From the NCBI RefSeq assembly GCF_024505145.1, contig NZ_JANIAA010000003.1, forward strand, positions 186,001 to 250,000: a stretch of 64,000 nt of DNA, read 5' to 3'. Shown one piece after another: positions 1-8,700 of the stretch. Under the pieces are notes generated by a model. The model saw nothing but the letters and a program-made list of their open reading frames with translations, had not been told where the DNA came from and did not search any database. The position numbers were made by a program, and so were the translations under genes. The stretch comes from Streptomyces rugosispiralis. Its GTDB lineage: Bacteria > Actinomycetota > Actinomycetes > Streptomycetales > Streptomycetaceae. How positions within the stretch are numbered: position 1 is the first letter of the stretch; each line of letters opens with the position of its first letter.

Positions 1-138
1 TTTGGACAGCGCCGAGTCGGAAAGCTGGAGCCGGTCCTTGAGGAAGGCGAACTCCGCCCAGTCGGCGGCCGCCAGGGTCGCCACCAGCGACAGGCGGGTG
101 CTGGGGTGGATCAGTTCGTCGAATCGCGCCTTCGTCAT
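1..138 (-). CDS. Winged-helix transcriptional regulator, 3' end cut off by window edge
   Basis: Only about the first 46 codons are inside the window; the gene runs off the left edge. The visible protein starts MTKARFDELIHPSTRLSLVA and continues with WAEFAFLKDRLQLSDSALSK. This is the N-terminal helix and recognition region of the small winged-helix DNA-binding family (HTH_34/MarR-like). The ATG overlaps the TGA of the upstream membrane protein gene by 4 nt, so the two are translationally coupled. The pair is preceded by two perfect palindromes (611-657), which this regulator probably binds to control its own operon. That last point is inference from layout. Confidence 0.75.
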   Translation of the reverse strand, partial: MTKARFDELIHPSTRLSLVATLAAADWAEFAFLKDRLQLSDSALSK

Positions 139-599
139 GCCCGCGCCCACCGACGCAGAACGCGCAGCATTTCCGGTCCGCCGAACCCGACGACGGTCGC
201 GGTCAGCACCGCCGCCCAGATGCCGGCATGGCCGGCGCCGTCGGCGTCGAGCGCGAGCGCCACCAGGACGGTGACCCCGATGAGCCCGAGCAGCATGCCG
301 ACCACGACCAGGGGGATGCGGTGACCGGCGACCGCCGTGCTCACCCGCAGCCGATCCGTGCGCCGGCGTCCGTCGAGCAGGCGGGACGCGAACACCCCGT
401 GCCCCACACCGAAGCCCACCGTCGCGACCCCGGCCGGCCAGGGCGGAAGCACATTGCCGAGCACACCCAGCAGAACCCAGCCGGCCGCCATGGCCCACCA
501 GTAGCCACGGGGCAGGCCGACTTCCTCGGCCACCTGCCGCCGGGCACGGTCGGCGGCGTCGAGGGCGGTGCGGGCCTGCTCCGGAGCGATCTTGTCCAT
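135..599 (-). CDS. Small integral membrane protein paired with a winged-helix regulator
   Basis: A 154-residue protein. A charged amphipathic N-terminus (about 1-30) is followed by hydrophobic segments near residues 33-52, 55-70, 95-115 and 120-140, then a basic C-terminus ending RRWARA. I do not recognise a named family with certainty. Two-gene operons of a small membrane protein with an HTH_34-type regulator are common in Streptomyces, so it may be a sensor or modulator of the regulator, but that is inference. The stop overlaps the start of the regulator. The ATG at 599 lies just downstream of the twin palindromes, so the promoter is probably within or next to them. Confidence 0.6.
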   Translation of the reverse strand: MDKIAPEQARTALDAADRARRQVAEEVGLPRGYWWAMAAGWVLLGVLGNVLPPWPAGVATVGFGVGHGVFASRLLDGRRRTDRLRVSTAVAGHRIPLVVVGMLLGLIGVTVLVALALDADGAGHAGIWAAVLTATVVGFGGPEMLRVLRRWARA

Positions 600-610
600 G
601 ACGAGACCTC

Positions 611-657
611 ACTTTCCTGCCAGGAAAGTAAGCGTCCTACTTTCCTGACAGGAAAGT
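611..657. promoter_or_regulatory. Two identical 19-bp palindromes, likely autoregulatory operators
   Basis: ACTTTCCTG-N-CAGGAAAGT occurs twice, at 611-629 and 639-657. Both copies have perfect 9-bp arms and a single central base (C, then A). The centres are 28 bp apart, a little under three helical turns. They sit 12-58 bp upstream of the membrane-protein start codon. The symmetry and spacing fit two dimers of the adjacent winged-helix regulator binding cooperatively. The binding protein is inferred. Confidence 0.75.
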
Positions 658-713
658 CAAGAGTCGGGGGATCCACCATGGAGTGCCGGGCGGTTCTGGC
701 GCCGGAGGGAGCC

Positions 714-1271
714 TCAACGCCGCGCGTGGCGGATCTTCAAGCGTCCGAACCCCACGGCTCCGGAGATCCGGATCTTCGGGCCGCCGGGGCCGCCGGGGCC
801 GCCGGGCAGAGCCGGTCGGGGCTTGTAGCGCAGGTCCTTCCACCCGGTGTGCAGGCCCTCGACGTCGACGATCGCGTCGCGCGGGACCGTGATCCTGGCC
901 CTGCCGGTGCCCAGTTGCAGCTCGATGTCGACGACCGGATGCTCGATGACCGCCCGGGACAGGTCCAGGTGCACCCTTCCGAACGCCGACTCGACCTTGA
1001 GGATTCGCGGCACCCGCCATGGACCGCGCCGCCGGATCCGTCCGCTGTGGGCGGCGATCGTGGACGCGGTGCCCGGGGGCTCCGCCGGAAGCGAGGCCAG
1101 AGCCGACTCCAGCTCACCGCGGGTCGTGGCGGTGAGCACCGTGTCAAGGCGCTGATCCATCTCCTCGTGCGAGATGTGCCCTTCGGCGTACGCGTCCTGC
1201 AGCCGCCGCACGGCGGTGTCGCGGTCGTCTTCGCTGACGAGTGACGGCGGGTCTTCCGGCGGAGAGGTCAC
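714..1271 (-). CDS. DUF1707 (SHOCT-like) domain protein
   Basis: 185 residues. The N-terminal ~55 residues carry the DUF1707 signature: D-R-D-T-A-V-R-R-L-Q-D-A-Y-A-E-G-H-I-S, then EEMDQRLDTVLTATTRGEL. This short actinobacterial domain usually sits on membrane or surface proteins. Residues ~80-150 form a beta-rich segment (FGRVHLDLSRAVIEHPVVDIEL) resembling the DUF4097/cell-wall-active-antibiotics-response fold. A glycine/proline-rich linker at ~155-165 precedes the C-terminus. No transmembrane helix or signal peptide is visible, so it is probably cytoplasmic. Molecular function is not known for the family. Confidence 0.75.
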   Translation of the reverse strand: MTSPPEDPPSLVSEDDRDTAVRRLQDAYAEGHISHEEMDQRLDTVLTATTRGELESALASLPAEPPGTASTIAAHSGRIRRRGPWRVPRILKVESAFGRVHLDLSRAVIEHPVVDIELQLGTGRARITVPRDAIVDVEGLHTGWKDLRYKPRPALPGGPGGPGGPKIRISGAVGFGRLKIRHARR

Positions 1272-1340
1272 CGTCGCACTCTACTGCCGTGCCCGGCGCC
1301 TGAGCCGCGGCGATGACCCTATCCGGCGCATCCGCGCGGC

Positions 1341-1372
1341 CGCGGGGCCGCGGGGCCGCGGGGCCGCGGGGC
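1341..1372. repeat. 8-bp GC-only tandem repeat
   Basis: Four exact copies of an 8-bp unit (CGCGGGGC) lie ten bases beyond the stop codon of the TerB-ArsR gene. The position just 3' of a gene fits the wider pattern of stop-proximal repeats in this window, although here the repeat does not contain the stop. Confidence 0.8.
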
Positions 1373-1382
1373 CAGAAGGACC

Positions 1383-2270
1383 CTAGCCATGGGCAGGAGG
1401 GGTGTCCCGCGGTTCGGAGGGGGCGAGGAGGTACGAATGGAGCTGCCCGAGCAGTTCCGCGATGCCTTCCCTGTCGGCGCGGTAGCGGACCAGTTTGCCG
1501 CTGCGCGTCGACTGGAGGAGACCGCCGCGACGGAGGACCGCGAGGTGCTCGGAGGCGGTCGACGGGCCGAGTCCGGCACGCTCGGCGGCCTCGCCGACGG
1601 TGAGCTCCTCCCCGTCGGCGAAGTGCGCGAAGAGCTTCTGACGGGTTCCGCTGGTCAGCGCCTTGAGGAAGACCTGGAGGTCATCGCCGGGTACGGCGGC
1701 CCCGGGGCCTATCGCCCGTCCCGCACCGGGCTCCGCCCGCCCGGACACCCGGTCACCGGCCGCCCGCGGGCGCTCGTCCGGGACCCGGTACGGGCGGGGG
1801 ACGCGGAGGGGGCGGTGGAGGTCGAACTCGGTCGGAGGGATGTCCAGGGCTGAGCACGCCTCGCGGACGACGTCCCGTTCGCTCTCGTCGAAGTAGCCGT
1901 CGGCGCAGCCGATGACGATGCCGATCTGGATGACGGCCCGAGCCTCGGCGGGCCGCCGCTTCGCCTTGCCGATCTCCCGCATGGCGCTCGCCGTGCCGAG
2001 GGTGAAGTCGGTGGTGAGCTCGTCGAGGTGGTCCTCGAAGCGGCGGTGCAGATCGTCCGGGGGAAAGTTCTGGAGCACGTCGTTGGTGGCGATGAGCTGG
2101 GCGACGCGCCGCCGCTCGGAGGGGTCGATCGTGCCGTCCGCCGCCGCCACCAAGGCACACATGGCCATGCTCGCGTCCCGGAACGCCCCGCTCTGCAACT
2201 CGTGCTTCTTCGCCGTGAGCTGAGCCTGCATCGTCTGGACCGAGTCTCTGAGGCGGTCCCACAGCGTCAT
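1383..2270 (-). CDS. TerB-like domain fused to an ArsR-type winged helix
   Basis: About 295 residues. Residues ~1-153 are a complete TerB (tellurite-resistance/metal-response) domain: GAFRDASMAMCALVAAADGT, then DPSERRRVAQLIATND and DGYFDESERDVVREACSAL, with the acidic clusters of the family. Separate Streptomyces TerB proteins normally stop at about this length. After a low-complexity linker (~154-195) the frame continues into an ArsR/SmtB-type HTH (~196-285: KALTSGTRQKLFAHF, AERAGLGPSTASEHLAVLRR). I chose the ATG at 2270 because GAAGGAG lies six bases upstream; the ATG at 2276 touches that site. The fusion may be real, or the ArsR part may also start internally at an in-frame GTG in the linker. 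No ArsR metal-binding cysteines are visible. Confidence 0.7.
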   Translation of the reverse strand: MTLWDRLRDSVQTMQAQLTAKKHELQSGAFRDASMAMCALVAAADGTIDPSERRRVAQLIATNDVLQNFPPDDLHRRFEDHLDELTTDFTLGTASAMREIGKAKRRPAEARAVIQIGIVIGCADGYFDESERDVVREACSALDIPPTEFDLHRPLRVPRPYRVPDERPRAAGDRVSGRAEPGAGRAIGPGAAVPGDDLQVFLKALTSGTRQKLFAHFADGEELTVGEAAERAGLGPSTASEHLAVLRRGGLLQSTRSGKLVRYRADREGIAELLGQLHSYLLAPSEPRDTPPAHG

Positions 2271-2334
2271 CTGCATCTCCTTCTCAGTAATACCTCCATT
2301 GTGGGCGGAAAACAGAATCTACATGTTTGTAGAT

Positions 2335-2425
2335 CCGCCGCGCGAAAGCCGGTGCGAGTCCGGCGTGGTCCCGCCACTGTGACCGGGGAGCGGCCCTCCC
2401 GTATGTCACTCCCGCGGCCATTCGT
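2335..2425 (+). promoter_or_regulatory. Cobalamin riboswitch, apparently 3'-truncated
   Basis: The stretch at 2346-2390 matches the conserved core of the B12-element: GAAAGCCGGTGCGAGTCC, a short GGC arm, then GGTCCCGCCACTGTGACCGG. Residues such as GGTG..A.TCC and CCCGC.ACTGT are the most conserved bases of the family. A possible P6-like part (GTCACTCCCGCGG) follows at 2404-2416. The 3' B12 box expected further on (of type CAGGAGACC.GCC) is not seen before the PKS. No cobalamin gene lies downstream. It is therefore best read as a remnant left at the cluster border. A functional role for the PKS is possible but less likely. Confidence 0.65.
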
Positions 2426-2460
2426 CACCTCACCGGCCATCCCCCCTCCCCCGCGTTCCT

Positions 2461-2491
2461 CCTGACCGCCGCTGCCGCCACCGCGGTCAGG
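2461..2491 (+). terminator. Hairpin between riboswitch remnant and PKS
   Basis: CCTGACCGC (2461-2469) pairs perfectly with GCGGTCAGG (2483-2491) around a 13-base loop. There is no U-tract. It could be a leftover expression platform of the riboswitch or a simple terminator stopping leftward read-through into the cluster promoter. Confidence 0.3.
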
Positions 2492-2496
2492 GGGAA

Positions 2497-2515
2497 TGAG
2501 GGGGATCTTTAGGGG
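2497..2515 (+). promoter_or_regulatory. Paired TTAGGGG-type boxes upstream of the PKS
   Basis: TGAGGGG (2497-2503) and TTAGGGG (2509-2515) are spaced 12 bp start to start, about 200 bp before the PKS start codon. The same heptamer, in the same orientation toward the gene, recurs upstream of gdmK, gdmRI and the P450 gene. It is a candidate binding site for the cluster LAL activators. Confidence 0.5.
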
Positions 2516-2710
2516 ACGGCCCGCTCGCCGCCGGAACAAGAATTTCAACAACAGCGGCGAGCTTCTTCGAGCTCGTTGGAGCTTTCTCTCCCGGGCCTTC
2601 TTTCCCCCAGGCCGCGCAACCGGAGCGCGGCTGTCCCGCGCGCGGGGCGATCCCGCGCGGGTCGGTCGCTGCTCCCGCGCGCCCTGCTTCGAACCGAGAG
2701 GTGTGGCGGC

Positions 2711-5700
2711 ATGCTACGGACTGACCTGATCCGGCCGGTGCCGGAACTGCTCCAGGCCAACGCGGATCGCTTCGGTGACAAGCCGGCCTGTTCCGACGGC
2801 CACCGTACGGTCAGCCATGCCGATCTCGAGCGCCGTACCCGGCGGCTGGCCGGTCATCTCGCCGGGCTGCGGCTGCACCCCGGCGACCGCGCGATGATCT
2901 GCCTGGGCAACCGCGTCGAGATGCTGGAGAGCTACTTCGGCGTCCTGCGCGCGAACGCCATCACGGTGCCGGTCAACCCGCGTTCGACCGATGCGGAGCT
3001 CTCGTATCTGCTCGCCGACAGCGGCGCCCGGCTGGTGCTCACCGATATCGCCCACGCCGACCAGTTCGACCGGCTGCGGGAGCGGTTCCCGGAGCTGAGG
3101 GTGGTGGTCAGCGGGGACGGCCCGCTGCCGAAGGGTTTCATCGCGTTCGAGCCGCTGCCGGACACGGAGCCGGAGCTGGCGGCCCGCGACGACCTGGGCC
3201 TGGACGAGATCGCGTGGATGCTCTACACCTCGGGCACCACCGGCCTGCCGAAGGGCGTGCTGTCCACCCAGCGGAACTGCCTGTGGTCCCTGGCCGCGTG
3301 CTACGTACCCGTGACCGGGCTGACCGCAGAGGACCGCGTGCTGTGGCCGCTCCCCCTCTTCCACAGCCTTTCGCACATCGTATGTCTGCTGGCGGCGACC
3401 GCCGTCGGGGCCAGTACCCGGATCGTGGACGGGGTGTCGACGCCCGATGTGCTGGAGGCGCTGCGCGAGGACCGCTCGACCTTCGTCGCCGGAGTGCCGA
3501 CGCTCTATCACCACCTGATCGAGGCGGCGCGGGAGCGTGACTTCGCCGCCCCCCAGCTGCGGATCGCCCTCGTGGGCGGGGCGGTGGCCACGGCGGACCT
3601 GGTCAGGTCGTTCGAGTCCACCTTCGGGGTGCCGCTCGTCGACGCGTACGGCAGTACCGAGACATGTGGCGCGATCGCGGCGAACTGGCCCACCGGCCAG
3701 CGCGTCGAGGGCTCGTGCGGGCTGCCGGTACCGGGGCTGACGGTGCGGCTGGTGGATCCGGACACGGGTGTGGACGTTCCGGCCGGGCAGGAGGGCGAGT
3801 TCTGGGTGTCCGGGCCGAACATCATGGCCGGGTACCACAACCAGCCGGAGGCGACGGCCGCGGCGCTGCGCGACGGCTGGTACCGCACCGGGGACCTCGG
3901 CCGCCGCGACAAGGCCGGGTTCTGCACGGTGACCGGCCGGATCAAGGAACTCATCATCCGCGCCGGGGAGAACATCCACCCGGGCGAGGTCGAGGCCGTG
4001 CTGCGCACCGTGCCCGGCGTGGCGGACGTGGCCGTGGTGGGCAAGCCGCACGCGGTGCTCGGCGAGGTGCCGGTGGCCTTCGTGGTGCCCGGCCCGGACG
4101 GCTTCGATCCGTCGGCGCTGCTGACCACCTGCCGCGAGCGGCTGTCGTACTTCAAGGTCCCGGAGGAGATCTACGAGATCGCGCGGGTGCCGCGCACCGC
4201 CTCGGGAAAGATCACCCGGCACGTACTGCTGGAGCTGCCCGCACGGCTGCGGGCCGCCGGGGACGGCCAGTACGACTCGCTGCTGCGGCTGGACTGGGTA
4301 CCGCAGGCGGCGCTGCCGGACGCCCCGGCGGAGAGCGGCGCTTGGGCGCTGGCGGACTCCGACGCGCTCGGCCTCGCGGAGGGGCTGCGGGGCGCCGGGG
4401 TGGACGTACGGGTGGTGGACGGCGCCGTGGCGGACGGCGCTGTGGCGGACGGCGCCGTGGCGGACGGCTCCCCGAGCCCGGATGTGGTCGTGGTGACGCC
4501 CGCGGTGCGGGGCACGCCCGGTGCAGGGCAGGACCCGATCGGCGAGTCGGCGGCCCGGCTGGGCGCGTGGCTGGCCGACGACCGGCTGGCCGGGACGAGG
4601 TTCGTGGTGGCCACGACGGGCGCGGTGGCCACCGGCGCCGAGGAGGCCGCACCGGAGCCACTGGCGGCGGCGCTGTGGGGTGTGGTGCGGTCGCTGCAGG
4701 CCGCGTACCCCGGCCGGCTGACGCTGGTGGACGTGTCCGGTGGCTCGGACGCGTCCACGGACGTCGGCGTATCCGCGGACGTCGGCGCGTCCACGGACGT
4801 CGGCGCGTCCACGGACGTCGGCGCGTCCACGGACGTCGGCGTATCCGCGGACGTCGGCGTATCCGCGGACGTCGGCGTATCCACGGGCGTCCAGGGGGCC
4901 GGGGAGGACGACCGGGTGGCCGCGCTGCGGCGTGCCGTCGGGGACGGGCACGACCAGGCGGCGATCCGTACCGGCGTACTGCTGGTGCCGCGCCTGACGC
5001 GGACCTCGGTCCCCCCGGAGCCGGATCCCGCCCCGGCCCTCGACCCGGACGGCCTGGTCGTGATCACCGGTGGCGACACCACCCGTGGCACCGCCCTGGC
5101 CCGCCACCTGGTGACCGCGTACGGCGCCCGCCACCTGCTGCTGCTCAGCGCGAACGGTCTGCCGGAGGACGCGGCGGCCGCGTTGCGCGGCGAGTTGGAG
5201 CGGGACGGGGCAGAGGTCTCGATGGCCGTGTGCGACCCGGCCGACCGGACGGCGCTGGACTCGGCGCTGGACGCGCGGGACCGGCCGGTGACCGCCGCGG
5301 TGCACATCGAGGAGCCGGGCCCGGAGCGGTCGCTCGACGCGTCGCTGCGTGGCATGACGCACCTGGAGGAGCTGGCCCGGCGGGCCGACCCGGCGCTGTT
5401 CGTCGTCGTCACCTCCGCCGCCGGGGTGCTGGGGTCGCCGGGCCACCCGGAGCGGGCTGCCGCCGACCAGTTCGGCGAGGCCCTGGTGCGGCGGCGCCGG
5501 GCGCTGGGCCTCGGCGGGCTGGCCCTGGCATGGGGCCCGCTGCCGGGCGAGCACGGCACGGCGCCGGTGGCCGGTGCCGTGCCCCTGCCCGAGGCGCTGG
5601 CCCTCTTCGACGCGGCGCTGACCGCCGACCAGGGCCCGCTGGTGCTGCTCAGGCCGAGCACCACGGGGCTGCCGGGCGGCGAGCCGGTGCCCGCGGTACT

Positions 5701-8700
5701 GCGCCACCTGGTGGACACGCCGTCCGGCGCACCGGCGTCGGATGAGCCCGCCGTCGCGGAGTTCCGGCGGCGGCTGGAAGCCGAGAGCGAGTCCGGACGG
5801 CAGCGCACGGCGCTGGGGCTGGTGCGCGAACACGCCGCGGCGACGCTGGGGCTGGCCTCCGCCGACGCCGTTGAGGCCGACCAGGCGTTCAGCGCGTTCG
5901 GCTTCACCTCCCTGACCGCCGTCGCGCTGAGGAACCGGCTGAACGCGGCCACCGGCGCACGGCTCGCCGCCACGGTGGTCTTCGACCACCCGACCCCCGC
6001 CGCGCTGGCGCGGCATCTGGTGCGCGAGATCACCGGGAGGCGGAGCGAGCAGGAGCGGGCGCCGGTGCGGGCACGCGGGATGTCCGACGAGCCGGTGGCC
6101 ATCGTCGCGATGGGCTGCCACCTCCCGGGCGACGTCAGGACCCCCGAGGACCTGTGGCGGCTGGTGGCCGACGGCCGGGACGCGATCGCCGGGTTCCCGG
6201 AGGACCGGGGCTGGGATCTGGCCGGGCTGTTCGACTCCGATCCGGACGCCGTGGGCACGTCCTACGTGCGCGAGGGCGGTTTCCTCAGCGACGCGGGCGG
6301 GTTCGACGCCGCCTTCTTCGGCATCTCACCCCGTGAGGCGCTGGCCATGGATCCGCAGCAGCGGCTGCTGCTGGAGACGGCGTGGGAGACTCTCGAGAAC
6401 GCGGGAATCGACCCGACGTCGCTGCACGGCACCGACGTCGGCGTGTTCAGCGGGGTGATGTACCACGACTACGGGGCCGACGCCGGGACCGCGGCGGAGG
6501 GCCTGGAGGGCCATCTCGGCGTGGGCAGCGCCGGGAGCGTCGTCTCCGGGCGCGTGGCCTATGCGCTGGGCCTGACCGGGCCCGCGGTGACCGTGGACAC
6601 GGCCTGCTCGTCCTCGCTGGTGGCGCTGCACCTGGCGGTTCAGGCGGTGCGTACGGGCGAGTGCTCGTTGGCGCTGGCCGGGGGTGTCGCGGTGATGAGC
6701 AGGCCGACGTCGTTCATCGAGTTCTCCCGCCAGCGCGGCCTCGCCCCCGACGGCCGTTGCAAGTCCTTCGCGGAGGGGGCTGACGGCACCAACTGGTCCG
6801 AAGGTGTCGGTCTGGTGCTGCTGGAACGGCTGTCGGACGCCCGCCGCAACGGACATCAGGTGCTGGCCGTCGTACGCGGTACGGCGGTCAACCAGGACGG
6901 GGCCAGCAACGGCCTCACCGCCCCCAACGGCCCGTCGCAGGAGCGGGTGATCCGGCAGGCGCTGGCGAACGCCGGGCTGTCGGCGGCCGATGTGGACGCG
7001 GTCGAAGCCCACGGCACCGGTACCAGCCTCGGCGACCCCATCGAGGCCCAGGCACTCCTGGCCACCTACGGCCAGAACCGCCCGGCCGAAAGTCCGCTGT
7101 GGCTGGGGTCGTTGAAGTCCAACATCGGGCATGCGCAGGCGGCGGCGGGCGTGGCCGGTGTGATCAAGATGGTGCTGGCGATGCGGCACGACACGCTGCC
7201 GAAGACGCTCCACGCCGAGGAGCCCACCAGCAAGGTGGACTGGGCTTCGGGTGCGGTGTCGCTGCTGTCCGAGGCGCGGGCGTGGCCGGAGACGGGAAAC
7301 CCACGCCGCGTGGGAATCTCGTCCTTCGGCGTCAGCGGGACGAACGCACATGTGATCCTGGAGCAGGCACCGGAAGCGGAAGCGCCCGAAGCGGAAGCGG
7401 AGACGGACGAGCAGGGTACGCCTGGGCTGGTGGCCACCGGCGGAGTGGTGCCCTGGGTGCTGTCCGGCAAGACCCCGGCCGCGCTGCGGGCCCAGGCGGA
7501 GCGCCTGGTCAACCACCTGGAAGCAGCGGACGCCCCACGTGCGGTGGACGTGGGCTGGTCACTGGCCACCACCCGCGCCACCCTGGAACACCGCGCCATC
7601 ATCCTCGCCACGGACACCGAAGGCGGCACCACAACCGCCCGCGCCCTGGCAGAAGGACGACCCGACCCACAGCTGATCACCGGACAGACCGGAACGGACG
7701 GCAAAACCGTCTTCGTCTTCCCCGGCCAGGGCGCCCAATGGGTCGGCATGGGAGCCCAACTCCTGGGCACCTCACCGGTCTTCGCCGCCCGGATGCAGGA
7801 GTGCGCCAAGGCCCTGGCCCCGTACACCGACTGGAACCTCATCGACGTCATCACCGGCACACCCGACGCACCCTCCCTCGAGCGAGTCGACGTCGTCCAG
7901 CCCGCCACCTTCGCCGTCGTCGTCTCCCTCGCCGCCCTCTGGCAATCCGTCGGCATCCACCCCGACGCCGTCATCGGCCACTCCCAAGGCGAAATCGCCG
8001 CCGCCCACATCGCCGGACACCTCACCCTCCCCACCGCCGCCAAAATCGTCACCCTCCGCAGCCAGACCATCGCCCACCACCTCGCCGGACACGGCGGCAT
8101 GATGTCCCTCGCCGCCCCCGCCAACACCATCAACCTCACCGACTGGCACGGCAAACTCTGGATCGCCGCCCACAACGGCCCCAACACCACCGTCATCGCA
8201 GGCGACACCGACGCCCTCCACCAACTCCACACCCACTACACCAACCAAAACACCAGAGCCCGCATCATCCCCGTCGACTACGCCTCCCACACCGGACACG
8301 TCGACACCATCGAAGACCAGCTCCACCACGCACTCCAAGACATCACCACCCAACCCGGCACCATCCCCTGGCTCTCCACCGTCACCGGCCAGTGGATCGA
8401 ACCCGACACCCCCAACAGCCACTACTGGTACCGCAACCTCCGCCAAACCGTGCAATTCGAACCCACCATCCGCACCCTCGCCGAGAACGGCTACCGCACC
8501 TTCATCGAAATCAGCCCCCACCCCGTCCTCACCACCGCCATCCAAGAAACCCTCGAAACCACCAACACCCCCCACACCACCGTCACCGGCACCCTCCGCC
8601 GCGACGACGACACCCCCACCCGCTTCCTCACCCACCTCGCCGAACTGTCCACCAGGGGAACACCAATGGACTGGCCCACCGCGTACACCGGATCACAACC

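Noticed and set aside
2714..6121. A 1135-codon open frame antisense to the PKS, and similar long antisense frames at 9.2-10.7 kb and 12.1-13.8 kb
   Set aside because: These are shadows of high-GC coding sequence: low-complexity Arg/Gly/His/Pro-rich protein, no ribosome site, no domain, and a clear PKS or monooxygenase on the other strand.
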